From assembly GCF_003073045.1 (NCBI RefSeq), contig NC_037593.1, positions 3,091,525 through 3,155,524 on the forward strand: a stretch of DNA of 64,000 bases, read 5' to 3'. A program made the position numbers and the translations under genes. The notes beneath the pieces were generated by a model that saw nothing but the letters and a program-made list of their open reading frames with translations, did not search any database and was not told where the DNA came from. Shown piece by piece: positions 1-12,480 of this stretch (the stretch's first letter is position 1; the number at the start of each line of letters is the position of its first letter). The DNA comes from Pomacea canaliculata. Taxonomy: Eukaryota; Mollusca; Gastropoda; Architaenioglossa; Ampullariidae.

Positions 1-1056
1 CTGCATCACGTGTATTTCATGTATTTGTATATAGGTGCTCTTCTAGAAGCACTTGTCAAAGCACAGAATTCATCCTGCTCTGTGTTCAAACTCTGCAGAG
101 CGTTAAAAAGAAAACTTAACGGTTAAGCTGAAGTCTGTTATTGCTGGAGACATTAATGTTTTTCAGTTAAATTAGATGTGAATCGAAATGGACTGATGTA
201 GTAAAGGGAGAGAAGAAGTCGTTCTTATTGTGATCATGACCTTTTTGCGAAGAAATATTAAAAGCAAGAACACAATGTTGAGGACAGAAAGCGCTGACCA
301 TTAATCGTGTTTCGATTTCTTAAAATATTTTTAATTGTCAAAAATAAAGTTGGGAAGGGTTTGTATCTTTGTGTGTTGTTTCCCGCGATGGGTGCTTTGG
401 TAGCTCACACGGATTCCCAGTGAATAACTTAGATAACTCACCGATGTGAAATAGATAAGGCTGTAGTGAATTCACTGATCTCTCACACGCACGGCAAAAC
501 CGTTGCTGCAAATTTGTATGGATAATAATAAAAAAAGTTCACTCGATCTAACACTCAATCAATGCGAATACAGGAAAGCAGACAAAAACACGAAAAGACA
601 GAAAAAATATTTTATGCATAACCATTTTACGTTCTCCTCATTCACAGCAAAATATCACACGTCATCGATTTGTCCGTTGCCTTCCCGGATGTGTGAACAA
701 CGACTGCCAACAAAGCACTCCTTCTTCTCTCTCTCATCACGTGATAGACGGTTTGTACTGTCGTCACAAGTTTGAAACCTGTCAGGTGAAGGATCTTATG
801 AGAAACTAGGAGCACGACCAGGTCAGTCCCGATGACGGTGTATCTGCCCTCCCTTTGTCTGTCTTCGTCCTTTTCATCGAAAGAGCAGTGTATCCAGTGA
901 ATACTACTTACACAGTCTGGCCTTGAGCATCTTCTCACATCATCAGTCATCATAATTAGAATATGACTGCAAACATTCAACAGCAACAACAACAACAATG
1001 GCTACAATTACCTTCAGTCCGTTTTTACAATCAACGACACATTGAGACAACAGGGA
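1..1056. other. Region downstream of the SLC29A4-like gene
   Basis: No coding exon can be supported here. The stretch is moderately AT-rich and lies 3' of the minus-strand transporter, so part of it is probably that gene's 3' UTR. I see no clear minus-strand AATAAA close to the stop. Confidence 0.4.
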
Positions 1057-4000
1057 CTACGGAGGGCCGACAGTGGAAGAAGATTGATAAACTAAAGAGG
1101 AAGTGACGTTGTGCACAGCAGGTGCGCAGGGGTCGATGGTCATGACGGGCCCCAGCCAGTAGTCTAGCAAGTAGGCTGCTGCGGATCCCGTGGTGAGACC
1201 GAGGCTGTAGGACAAGGTCATGATGTTGCCTAGGAAACAGACATTTGCATACCCATAACACCATCGTCTGGAATTAACTTATCCTCGCCCCATCTCCTAG
1301 ATACAATCAACAACAATAATAATGTAGTTGTTTGAAAGGCCTTTGTTTGTTATCAACAATATCACTATAATGTCTAATTAGCTCAACATCTAAAGTGAGT
1401 CACGTGTGACACAATGAGTCCATGTAAAAGTGAGTTCAGCTCACCACATATCTCTCGCTGCTCATCCGGGACATGCTCGGGCGCCAGGATGATGGGGACG
1501 CTGCCGAAGTAGCCGTTGCTGAGCCCCAGCACCAGCGAGAAGACGATGGGCCACGCCTCGCCGGCGATGACAGGATGAAGACGAGGAGAGGCGCACAGCA
1601 TCAGGAGGGGCACGCACAGCACGCGACAGAACGTGCACAGCAGCAGGCGGCCGGGGGGCCAGTCGCACGGGATGGAGGCCAGAATCTAAACACACACACA
1701 CACACGCAGACACAAACACACACAAATACCGTCAAATAACACTCAAACATCAAATAGTGAGATGTCAGAATAACACTTATACCGAGGTCAAAGAGCAACA
1801 CTCAATAGAGACACGTTTCACATTCCGAAACTTGGACAGGTCGACTTCTCTCACCTTCCCAATGACGTCGCTCAGGTTGAACGCCGCCATCATGATAACG
1901 GGCATCCAGGTACCCAGGGTGCAGCTGACCACCTCGGACTCGATACCAGGAAAGAGGCAGAGCGTGACGAAGTAGGCGAGGCAGATGGACAACATGTAGG
2001 GCCACACACTGCGGGACACCTCGTACCTCGTCAGCAGCCCGCCTGCACGTGACACACCACGTGGTCACAACATCACATCGGGTCATGTCACCACATCCAG
2101 ATATTGAATACCAGTTCATGCATGACAAGCACACGTCTCCTTAACGAGTTAATAAATGTTTCTTGATTGCAAACACACATATTTTGGGGCAGTGAGGAAA
2201 ATTAAGTCTGTAAGAATGTATCATGGCTAACTAGCCGGTAATCTTAGCAGTATGCTTGAGACGGGATGCGAACCCACGGCACCCAGTCGTCACTGGGCTG
2301 GTGTCAATCGTCTGATCTTGACACCCACTGATGATGCTGCTGATGACAGCGACAATAACTGCGAGCAGACATCGAAGCTACAAAGATTCTCTACTCCTGA
2401 CAACTCACGTTTGATGGCCGACACCTTGGGGACGTGGATCTTGTAGGACTGGGACTGAGTGAAGGTAACCTCTGACACTTGGCTCAGGCATGTTTCTTCG
2501 TCACATCCAGCCATGCTAGTCGCCTGGGAGGGCCGATGACCGGTCCTGTCTCCTGACCCAGCAATTTCTGGAGGCTGAAAGGCGCGGTTGACCTCACTGG
2601 GACTGTGGATGACAAGAACTCCGTACCTCTGGTTGGACTCTTGGTCCTGGAAGTCTACCTGCCAGACAACAGGTGACACCTGCCGTACTCTCTGACTGCT
2701 ACAATACAATCCTCAAGGCCTGATTATAAAATAAATAGTATAGAATGTTACATATTCAATGTTATCTACCATGACACTATTATTTATTTACCTAGACTGC
2801 CATCTCGGATGTGGGAGAGATGTTTAACATGGACTGCAGTGTGTTCTGACAAAAGAAAAAAAGTATTTTGCCTCCCCTTCCTCTACAAATCGCGAGTGCT
2901 CTTTGGAAAATCTCGTTTATTTAAAGGTCGCTCTAAGGAAAGTAGTCCCACTGGTGTCAGTCAGCATTCATTCATCCCTGACGGCTTCTTACTAAGCTTA
3001 CGTCCTCTGTGTACGACAGTTGTGACGTCAGCTTTTTCTCCTTGTGGTCGAGGTTGTCGGCGGTGGCCGCACACAGCATGACGTAGAATTTGACGAAGTT
3101 GGAGCGCCGAGCGACGTGGAAGACAACGAAACAGGCGAGGAGAATGCCGATGGACACGCAGAAGAAAATAATTGTGTTGATCCGCTCATCGTTCAGCAAG
3201 GCTTTGGTCAAAATTCGGTTTGCAGACACCAGCACGCCCGCAAGGCCTGAACCCAACAAAAAATATATATTGTTTACAAACATGTTCGAAAACAACAGCG
3301 AGCCCGTTTGAATCAACAGTAGTATCATTCAGCGATGACTTCATTCGAGTAAAGCAATTGCGTCAATAGTATGTTAAAGGTCTGTTGAGGAACAATTTTA
3401 CTGGACTCTACAAATCATGATGATGGAGTGGGATGCAGAGACAATAAACTTTAATTTATCTCAAAACTTTTGAGTGATCCATGCTTTTAAAACGAGTGTG
3501 CGTGCGTGCGTGGGTGCGTGGGTGCGTGCGTGCGTGCAGTGTGAAAGCAGAAGTATTTGAAGACACCAAAGTGACGTCACCAGACATCTAGGGGTCAGGG
3601 GAGGACAAGAGACATGGCGCTGAGCGCTACACGTGAACTCACTCTCTCCTGTCATGACAGCCTGCGTGTAGCGGGAGGGGAGCATGCTTGTGTAGCCATA
3701 GAAACTGGACTGCTGCACTGCAAAAACCAATCGCTCCGTCAGCTGTGTGTGATTCGTAGGCGTATCGAGGGTAGATATAACCCAGGGGTGGGCAATTAAT
3801 TTTCCGAAGGGGCCGCGTGAAAAATTGGGATGGTTTTAGAGGGCCGGACTAATATAGTTAACTCAGTTTTACCCAATACTGTATATATAGTATATATACT
3901 GGCGGGCGGGCCAGCGGGCGGGCCGGTCAGAGACAAGAGGCGGGCCGGATCCGGCCCGCGGGCCGCCCCTTGCCCAGGTCTGATATAACCTCTCCCTCCC

Positions 4001-5677
4001 ACACCCCCTGCACCACGTCTATTACTCTAAAGCGTATTTTAGCAACAAGACAACAAACAGCAAGTTTTCAATGAATTAATACCTTCAGAAGCAAATGACT
4101 TGTCAAAGCCAGACCACTCAACCAATGCGAAGCCTGACTTTGAAAGCAGGCGGAAATGAGTTCGTCACCCAGCATGCGCACTGGTCAATACCGGGCGGTA
4201 TAATAAATATCCTCAGGGTTTGGGTTTGGAATACTGGTTATGGTCTGGTTGCAGGACATGCTTAGGGTATCGACTGGACAAAGTAGACGTTGTGACATCA
4301 CGTGATTACCACAACTCAGCCCCCACCCCTGCTCCGCTACTTGTGTGACGTGCGGTGTAGGTTACATAGACTCTCTTTGCTGGCTTTGGTAAGTCACGTG
4401 ATCCTACGTTTATAGATTACAAACCAAACAATCGATATGTTCTTTTTTCTTTCTTTCTTTTCTTCTTGATTCATTTGATCCTGACACGTGACACGAGACT
4501 AAACACAGGCACACACGCATCCACCCACACACACACATCTACGAACAACCACATTGGCGCGCGCACACACACACACATGACGTCACAAGTAAACCCTTTG
4601 TAACCAAGATACCAAGTATCTGAGATTCCATGTTCAAATCTTACCACCGCCAAACGTAATTCGATTCTGGATGTGCCACGTGGTACACTAGTTCTCCGCG
4701 AACAAGCCAGGCTTTGAGGCACAGGACAGACACGCAAACACGCACACACATTGTTTTTTCCTCACACTGTCATGTACAAGCGTCGAGCTCTAGCTCCTTG
4801 GGATACGAACCTGTGGAGCCAACGGCCACCACGCCAACGGCAGTCAGCGTCACGCGGTAGGCGATGTCCGCCGGGAAGAGTTCGAACCACAGGTCACAGA
4901 GGGCAATACACATGAGCGTGATGAACGACAGGATATAGCCGAACGTGATGCGCACGGGCATGCGCAGAACCTGCCAAAAGTGACATCACAACGTGCAGCA
5001 AACAGTGGCGCCCCCACAGTGGAGGAATACGCTGAAACTTTAAATGGCTCAGTGGAACTGTTCAGTATCAGCCTCACAAATGCTTCCGAAGCTGCAAAAT
5101 ATCTCGTTTAGTTCTGCTCCGAACATTTTATGATCATCATCTTTTTCATTTTACACCTTATACCCTCGTCCTTCCCATACTCCATTGCTTTCTTTTGCCA
5201 TAAAAAGTTTGTGCATCTAGATATCACAGGATTATATATAGATAGATATATAGATATATACAACATCCTGAAAAAAGAAATACTGCAAAACATAGACCAT
5301 GCACCATTCCCTCACAGAACTCTACCTTCTCATATAGTCAATGGGAACAAGAGAGTAACTTGACAAAAAGCCAATCTCACCTCTATGAGGGCATTGTTGA
5401 TGATAACACTGACAAAAGCAACGACGATGTAGGTGAGGCTCATGTCAAAGACGATCGTAGATCCCGGGTAGCGCTTCTGGTAGTAGTCAACGGCTGTGAT
5501 GAAGCTGTTGTAGGGGAGGAGAAACCCCGCCCCAGCCAGCACCAGCGCCAAGTACACGCAGCTGCACGGGTCACGTGGGGGCGTGATGTGATCACGTGTC
5601 CCGGAAGTCTTCTGCTTCCGCCGTCCTTGAGGAGGAGAGTTGAGCTGACAATAGCCTCGCGATAAGTTTTCATCCAT
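1057..5677 (-). CDS. SLC29A4: Equilibrative nucleoside transporter 4 / plasma membrane monoamine transporter homolog
   Basis: Spliced CDS on the minus strand: exons 5381-5677, 4811-4970, 3643-3717, 3002-3246, 2409-2658, 1855-2042, 1445-1685 and 1057-1229. All junction phases agree and the product is 542 aa, close to human ENT4 (about 530). ENT4 hallmarks are visible: GFLLPYNSFITAVDYY in TM1, FDMSLTYIVV in TM2, VQQSSFYGYTSMLPSRYTQ in TM4, NRILTKALLNDER before TM5, and FNLSDVIGK and GYFGSVPIILAPE in the C-terminal half. Exon 5 encodes a long hydrophilic loop between TM6 and TM7. The ATG at 5677 is chosen because the frame upstream has no other ATG before a stop; it is preceded by a (GTT)n tract. 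The family moves monoamines, organic cations and adenosine across the plasma membrane by facilitated diffusion. The donor after exon 2 (GTTCGT) is weak. Family assignment is firm; the substrate is inferred. Confidence 0.93.
2245..2345 (-). repeat. tRNA-related SINE fragment in a transporter intron
   Basis: On the minus strand this stretch has an exact RNA polymerase III B-box-like string, GGTTCGCATCC, about 45 bases after a weak A-box-like segment. No cloverleaf can be drawn, so it is read as a SINE piece, not a tRNA gene. Confidence 0.3.
3783..3982. mobile_element. hAT-type MITE, 200 bp, with 8-bp target duplication
   Basis: The element starts CAGGGGTGGGCAA and ends TTGCCCAGGTCTG, inverted repeats matching at 10 of 13 bases. 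It is flanked by the perfect 8-bp direct repeat atataacc at 3775-3782 and 3983-3990, the target-site length of hAT transposons. The interior is GC-rich with runs of GGGCCGG/CCGGCCC and has no coding capacity. It lies in the intron between the second and third exons of the transporter gene, 65 bp upstream of the third exon. Confidence 0.85.
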
Positions 5678-5679
5678 GG

Positions 5680-5731
5680 TTGTTGTTGTTGCTGTTGCTG
5701 TTGGTGTTGTTGTTGTTGTTGTTGTTGTTAA
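5680..5731. repeat. (GTT)n microsatellite at the transporter start
   Basis: An impure GTT trinucleotide array lies directly upstream of the minus-strand ATG at 5677. If transcribed, it places (AAC)n in the 5' UTR next to the start codon. Confidence 0.8.
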
Positions 5732-5961
5732 GCGTGCAAGACGTGCAGACAATGATTCGTTACTTTAAAAGCTAAGATGGCCGCTCTGATCAGGACATTG
5801 GAAAACTCGAGTTTGTGATCAACAATTTGTGAAGAACTTCATCTCCGCCAGAATCCAAGTCATAAGCACACACGGGAGAAAACTTTCAGGAATGGAGCAT
5901 TTATTTAGAGACAAAACAAAGTTATCTCCGCTTCCATTATTCTTGTTCTAATGTTACTCTC

Positions 5962-6254
5962 GGCGGCCCGGTGGCGCAACGGTTAGCGCTGTTAGCGCCT
6001 GTCACCAATACAGTGAAGGTTGGCTGCCCTGAGTTCATTTCTCGTCTCGGGCATGCTGTTCTTTCTCTGCACGTGGCATCTGTTTACAGGGCTGGCTGCC
6101 CTCCGCCAAGGACGGTCCCAAGCCCGGCTGAAAAAGGAGGAGGGTTGGGCGTGGGGCCAGCACCCCCACCCCGTAAAACAAATCCTTGCTACTAAAACAT
6201 CGACAACAGTTAAGACTGTAGTCGATGGCCTATGCCCCAGGAGGGGCGAAGGGC

Positions 6255-6284
<30 letters not shown>
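5962..6284 (+). mobile_element. tRNA-derived SINE, full length, poly(A) tail
   Basis: The head reads like a tRNA gene: A box TGGCGCAACGG at 5972-5982 and a degenerate B box near 6031-6041. A conserved body (CTCGGGCATGCTGTTCTTTC and GTGGCATCTGTTTACAG) follows, then a G-rich 3' half and about 28 A residues. The target-site duplication aatgttactctc flanks it at 5950-5961 and after the tail to 6295, so the insertion is intact and fairly young. Partial copies of the same family occur at 32791-32908 and 44999-45165. It should be mobilised by a LINE in trans. Confidence 0.88.
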
Positions 6285-6285
<1 letters not shown>

Positions 6286-7022
6286 TGTTACTCTCAGTTC
6301 CCGAGGAATGTTCGTTCCAGTTTTCTGGCTGGCAGAGGGTTGCAAGTTGCCAACAATGTTGATTTGGTTGTCTTCATGGAAGCCTACTATTTCGCTGTCC
6401 GACATTTACAGCCTTACTTCATCTCTTGACTGGATTTTTTGGCCAGATGTCGATGAGGTGACACAGCTCTGTCCTCACATATATATATAATATCGATGCT
6501 TGAGTTGCAAGTCAAAGATGTGAGCTGTTTACCGGCGAGTGCTGACCAGCTCAGATGTTTGTTCTTATGCAGGGTCATGACCTCTCGAGGCTCTACACTC
6601 TTGACAAAAACACGCTCGTTGAGTGTGCCTCCACATTACATTTACCATATTACTGTGATGTCCAGAAAAGAATGGCTTCTAATAAGTTAGTAAATGTATC
6701 TGCAAAAGAAAATAGAATTAATTTATTGACTTGGCTTATTTGTACTTTTCAAAACTTTTCTCTTTCTCTCTCTTCCTCGTCTCTTTGTGCTTTTTTCATG
6801 GCAATGGCTGCAATATGCTACTTTTACTTAAAACGAGGAGTTATCCACAAAACAAATGATCGAAATTAAAAAGCGTGTAATACTTTATGAATCATGTAAT
6901 CATAAATATTACAGAAAGTCGTATTTTATGCTATGTCATCTCAACCCCGGTTTTAGAACAGACGACTTTGTCTCCCTTACATGACGGCCATGACGTGTCT
7001 AGATTGACCAGATACAAGACAT

Positions 7023-7130
7023 AGAAACAAGGCAGACAGGGACCAGACAAGGACTAGAAACAAGGCAGACAGGGACAAGACAAGGACTAGAAGTAAGCCA
7101 GACAGGGACTAAAAGACAAGCAGGGACAAA
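7023..7130. repeat. 33-bp minisatellite, about three copies
   Basis: Two near-identical 33-bp units beginning agaaacaaggcagacaggga are followed by a third, degenerate unit. There are no spacers, so it is a tandem repeat, not a CRISPR array. Confidence 0.8.
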
Positions 7131-7525
7131 TCAGGATTTACACATAAACCAGCAGACAAGGAAGGAGGGACGAGGAGAGAAAAACTTTCTTTGCGATGTT
7201 CCCGCTGTGGAGATGTCAGGCCTCATGCCGAAAAGAGACTTCGCCAGCAAGACGACGTCTGCGAATGGCGAATGATCAATAGTCCCTCCATTTCTCCATT
7301 TTCTTCCTCCCGAAGAGACGGCCTGACATTTGCGAGTGCTTGCCGTGGCACAGGAGGAGAGTCTGGTCTGGCCGCTCACATGGACCCAGCAGCAGGACCC
7401 AGCACCGGCAGGTAATTGCCTCCCATTCCCTCCTCCAACCCCCTCTTCCTAAATTTCCTGTTCCCTCCCCTTTTCCCTTTCAGTCGCTCCGACACGAATT
7501 AGCCACACGTCTCAATATTTTAGTC

Positions 7526-7571
7526 ATTCCTCCTCCTCCTCCTCCTCCTCCTCCTCCTCCTCCTCCTCCTC
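7526..7571. repeat. (TCC)n microsatellite
   Basis: About fifteen perfect TCC units. Any polyproline or polyserine frame through it is a by-product of the repeat. Confidence 0.9.
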
Positions 7572-10500
7572 ACCCGCTCAGTCCCCAGGCCGCCCATGTC
7601 CATCTCGACGCAGGGCAAAGAGATGTTCAGACAGTGTATGACTACGATCTGTCTGACCAATTTCTTTATGATTGCGACCTCTCTGACCATGTCTTAAGAC
7701 AGCTTCCGTCCCTCCCACTCCCTTGTTTTGCATGTTAATTGGTGAGCATGACAAAGTCTATGAATACCAACGTCTTCTAACAGTTCGCACGTGCCTTCCA
7801 TCCATTCTTCACTTATTTGCAATTCTGCTAGTCTTTATTTTTAGCCTTTTCCTCACCTTTACATTTGTCGATCTGTATTTGCATATTTTATACATATTCT
7901 TTTCATTTAAGCTGTAGTCGCGGTAAGACCATCTTCTCCACCACCGTTTAACGGCTGTGCTACTGACATTACGACTGAGAACAAATTTTCGGAGCACGTT
8001 TCGCGAAATAACAGAATAATTTTATCTGCTGCAAGATGAATGCCTCCAGACTTCACTGGACTGTGTGGGTGAGCTGTGCTCACTCCTGTCTCCACTCGAT
8101 GCCACAAAAAGCTGTTCAGACACCAGTTTATCGTCTCGCGCACTAATGTTTGCGCAATTTCCTGTGTAAAAGCGAAGAGTCTTTGGTGTGGCTTATCTTC
8201 GAGAAGCGTTTCGTTTTTCTACAATGAAAATCAATGTCGACGAAATTAATTTTCGTTAAATGCCCAGTGTCATAAAACGATAAGCTGTTACCTTTCCAGA
8301 AGTTGAATATTTTCTTCTGCAGACGATACTGAAAAACAGCCTCGAGACTTGCCTCGTGAAAAACGAAAAGAAGCATGCCATCTCCAGACACTACTGTAAA
8401 AATGAAGGGTTTCTACATTTTATGAATATTTGAGACTTATTTTTAATTTTCCTTTGCATTCATTTCTCTATCACTAACCCTGATCCATTTCTTTGAATCA
8501 TTTCTTTGGAACATCTGTTGTCCATCTTACACTCTTCACCTGCATCTTGTCGATGGCTGAAGAACTGCGTCAGTCCAATGGGTTGAGGTTTTAGGTGTTC
8601 GTAAAATAAGATTTTATTGGTCTTGGCTTGCCATGTTTTCGAAAGAAAAGTTTTATTGGTATTTCTTCTCCAGGTGTTGTAAACTCTGGCCTATTGGCGC
8701 TGAGTCGATAAAACCTGACAAAGAAACTTTAGTTTTATCGCAAATTTTCTAAATAAAGTTTTGCTTTATGGAGGTCAGACGGTTCAGCATCTTGAAAACA
8801 TCCTGAGTTTATTGGCATCACCTTCGTCAGTACTGTCGTTAAAGCAAGACTTGGCGCAGTGCCACCGTCGTGTTACCGTGGCAACAGACAGGTCTGACAT
8901 CAGCCTTCAGAAGCAAGCTAGCCCGAATATCAGGCGACGTGTTGGCGCGCACCATGCAAGCGTTGGTGCATGTGGACGTCGCCCGCACCCAGGGTTCGCC
9001 GCCTGCATCTTCCACACTTCCGCAGCTACCGACTAGAAATCTTGACATCGACTCGCCGAGTGCACAAGAACGGTTCGTGGACTTACCCGTCCTCGATGCC
9101 TCTTCCATTTTTTATTTTTTGAATACAAATTTTTTAGCGAGACCCCTGAGCTTTGGGGAAAAGGGGGAAAAAAGGCGTGTGATCGATTTTCGCTTTGGCT
9201 TTTCTTCTCGCTTCTGTATGTCGGCCTTCACTTCTGCTCCGTCCGACTCTTAACTCCCGTTCCTCCACCGTCTCTGTAAAAGCCACCAGCACGGGGAGGT
9301 GGGGTGGGGAGCACGTGCAGTGGAGGGCACAAAGATCAGGAACTACGTAATCAGGAGGTCGCTTTCAAAAGAAAATGAATGCACTTTGGGGAAACGATTA
9401 CAGAACATGGCTTGGAAAACATGAAACATGTTCGATACAAAGATTGGGATGTAAATAAATACGATAAAAGTAACATGAGACAAAAAAATCAAAACTTGTT
9501 TTGGTTAAAAAAAAAAACAAAAAAAAACCTGAAAAAGATAGGAGGAGATGCAGTCACATATTCTGAAAACTTAGGATGAAGATCTAGGTTTGGGAAAGGT
9601 GAAGTGTGAGTGGGGAAAGAGAGTGTAACAAATAGGAATGGAACAAAGTAAAATAGAGAAAACAAAAACAATAAGTCAGAGACAACAAGGACATACAAGC
9701 AGTAACCCTGACTGAAGGTCAGAAGAGTGAAGGTCTTCGATAGAAAACAATCGACGAGCGGAAATATTAAAATATTTACAAAAACAACAACAACAACAAC
9801 AACACACATTTGAATTCTTTGCATACGTATGCAGATAATCAATAATTCAGGATTCTTTTAGCAATGTAGCCATGACAAAAGTGTCAATGTTGAGGACGTG
9901 GACCATATACAATGGGTGCAAACCTCCTAAAGGGTGGTGTCAGGTACACAAGGGTAGTGTCAGGAGAAATAAATAATCAAGTTGCTTAATATGGCGCTTT
10001 ACCCCTCCATCAAATGCTGGATCAACGAGCTTCACAAAATATACAAAGATGATGATGATTGATGATGATTGAGGATGATGATTGATGATGATGATGTAGC
10101 TACTCGTGCTGAGAAGAAGGCGAATGCCATCAGCAAAGATATCCGTCTGCAACCTTGTCATTGCGTGGAATCTTCAATAAGTCAATGAAGTTCCTGGAGA
10201 AGTAGGTGAAAGTTATTATGACGGTTATATTGAAGCTGAAATCACAATATTTGCTGCAGTGGTGAACTCTTGCAGAGAGAAATATCGTCCCATCGTCAGA
10301 GCATCATGGTAATGGTCATCGCAAACTTAGTTTCCTGGAAATGCACAATGTCAACACATCAGACTTGCCTTCACTGTACACAAACCTCTCTGTGGCAGGT
10401 CAACAACTAAGCATTCTGAAGCTGATGCAAAAATGAACTCAGTGTGAAATCCATGTTATTGATACAGAGGTGGAAAATCTAGGGAATGGAAAGACGGCGC

Positions 10501-12139
10501 ACATGTGGCGGTAGAGATGGTGAAAAAAAAAGAAGAAATGTGGCGCAGACATAGAAATCCATTAAGGACCATAGCGAATGGTGTCAAAGACACACAGACA
10601 ATATCTGACACAAAGCAGATGAACGGGAAAAGACGAGAAGACACCAGTCAGCCTCTGGCCAGTTAGGCGGAGGGTCATCACACTCGACAGAAAGTGTGAT
10701 TGCAGCTGTGCATCAGTGTGATTACAGCATCACTGACGTGTGACATGCGCATTCACAGTATTGCATTTCAGTGTGTGTGTGAAGGAGAGGGGAAGGCATT
10801 TCTCTTTTCCCCTCCCTCCTTCTCCCCCTCTCTCTTTCACGTCCTTTCTTCTCGTCCAGTCTTTCCTTTCCTCTTCCATTTCTCCTTCTCTCCCTCTTTC
10901 TTCCTCTCCCCCTCTCCTTGAGCGGTGTGCACCCACAATGTTCTTGCAGTGGGGGGTTGCTACTGTAGCCGGGCAAACCGATCGAAGTGTCGTTGAGCTT
11001 TATTATCGCTGCTGGCAATAGTTTCATTACCCGGAACTCTCCATACTTCTCTCGTGTTCTCACTGCAAGCGTGCGATGACAGTAGATAAGGGCTGGAGAG
11101 GAAACTGAACTGTACACACCCTGGGCCCGTGAAATGGTGCCACCAGTGAATTAATTGAGAAGATGTGATGCAAAATAGATGGATAAGAATGAAGTGGTTA
11201 GTAAGTGGGTGGAAAAGTAAGAATGGAGATTGTGACAGAGCTTGAGACAAACTTCTTGAATATAATTTTTCAATATTTTGTCTAAACCTATTCCAGTATC
11301 TACTCATCTGTGTGTGTTTGTGTGTGTGTGTGTGTGCAATCGATATTTCAAAGAAGCGGGAATATGATTTACATTCTTACTGCGATTTCCGTACACATCA
11401 TGACGAGTCCATTACCTTTTATGAAATAGAAAAGCACAAGCCACAGTCGTGGACCTCCACTGTATGACGGGGTCCGCCTGTCACGATGAAGGCCAAACTC
11501 ATTCGTTCCGCTCCTGCCAAGAAATGAAGATTAGCATGCAATGAGCTACTTGTACTCACCCTTATGCCCCTAGTTGGACAGCACACTCTCTACACGACCT
11601 TTCTCCGTGTACACAGACTGTAGACTTGAGTATATCAGGGCACCACGCTGGGGGGTGGATGCACTACACTCCCTCCCAGTGTCAGCCTGCAACGATCTCT
11701 CAGAATCAGCGATCGCCCAGCTTGAAAAACAGAAGCTGTGAGTGGAATCTCCCGTCTTTCAGCACCTCACCCATTAAATGAGAATTCTCTACAATGTGAT
11801 AACAGTCTGCAGCCATCAGCTCTGTCCAGCTGTAGTGGCGGCCTGTCCATGAGTCTCTGCCCGGCCTGGCACTCGACGACTTTTCTCAGCTGAAATCTCG
11901 GGTGTGGAAGACAAGCATCCAGCAGCAAACTGTTGTTTTTCTTAACAGATCGAAACGTGCATAAATAAACGGTTAAGCTCCATCATCTGGCAAACACTTA
12001 CGTGTGAGTGGGAGAAGGGAAGACAGATGGGTGTAGACCCAACCGCACTTGGAGTCGTCTGAAGACGAAACACAAGGCTGGTGTTCGGACAGCACTGCGC
12101 TGTTTTCCAAAGTAGTGATGGTGAGTAGATCAATAAGTG

Positions 12140-12480
12140 GATTCCGCATCCCACTCACGCACGCACGGCGGGGCCGCCTGCTGCAGTCTGCCAGCTGCTG
12201 CACTCAACCACCGAGGCCATCGCTGTTCACAGGAGGAAGTCGACATGGCGCGGCCGTCTGAACGCTTGGAGAGAGAGCCGTCAGTCACAGCATTTCTGTC
12301 TGAGTTCATCTTCTCCTGTCTCCTCCGTCCTCGATTTTGGTTTGGACAGAACCTGGCTCCTCAGCCACAATACTTTCTTCGATCCAAGCTCAGCGCGCGC
12401 TGTGACGTCACGGGGGTGGAGACGCGCGCCACCTGCTGGTCGGCTGACTTCCCCTGACGTAAGCGCTGCTCAGGCGAGCC
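12140..12480. promoter_or_regulatory. CpG-rich candidate regulatory patch with a CRE palindrome
   Basis: Unusually GC- and CpG-rich for its surroundings (GCGCGCGC, GGGGCCGCC). A perfect TGACGTCA cAMP-response palindrome sits at 12403-12410. It could be a distal promoter of the minus-strand transporter. No transcript evidence is available from sequence alone. Confidence 0.25.

Larger units (their letters stand above)
6296..12139. other. Intergenic region upstream of the SLC29A4-like gene
   Basis: No gene is supported. Open frames are short and mostly low complexity. The region holds a 33-bp minisatellite (7023-7130), a (TCC)n tract near 7526-7570, a TGATGA-rich tract near 10045-10100, a pyrimidine-rich tract near 10795-10920 and a (TG)n run near 11312-11336. 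A CpG-rich patch around 8850-9110 has, on the minus strand, an ATG at 9108 followed 22 bases later by a good GTAAGT donor. That could be an untranslated or leader exon, but no partner was found. Confidence 0.5.

Noticed and set aside
5360-5665. Plus-strand frame of 101 aa
   Set aside because: Antisense shadow of the first coding exon of the SLC29A4-like gene.
5962-6045. A possible tRNA gene
   Set aside because: The A and B boxes are present but no cloverleaf forms, and the sequence continues into a SINE body with poly(A).
7023-7130. Possible CRISPR-like array
   Set aside because: The units abut with no spacers and the genome is eukaryotic. It is a minisatellite.
7340-7738. Polyproline-containing 132-aa frame
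   Set aside because: Created by the (TCC)n microsatellite; there are no other coding signs.
8839-9108. Minus-strand ATG followed by a good GTAAGT donor, a possible first exon
   Set aside because: No acceptor was found that would join it in frame to the transporter, whose own ATG has an in-frame stop just upstream. It could at most be an untranslated exon.
10722-11117. Arg/Glu/Lys-rich minus-strand frame
   Set aside because: Produced by a long pyrimidine-rich low-complexity tract on the plus strand.
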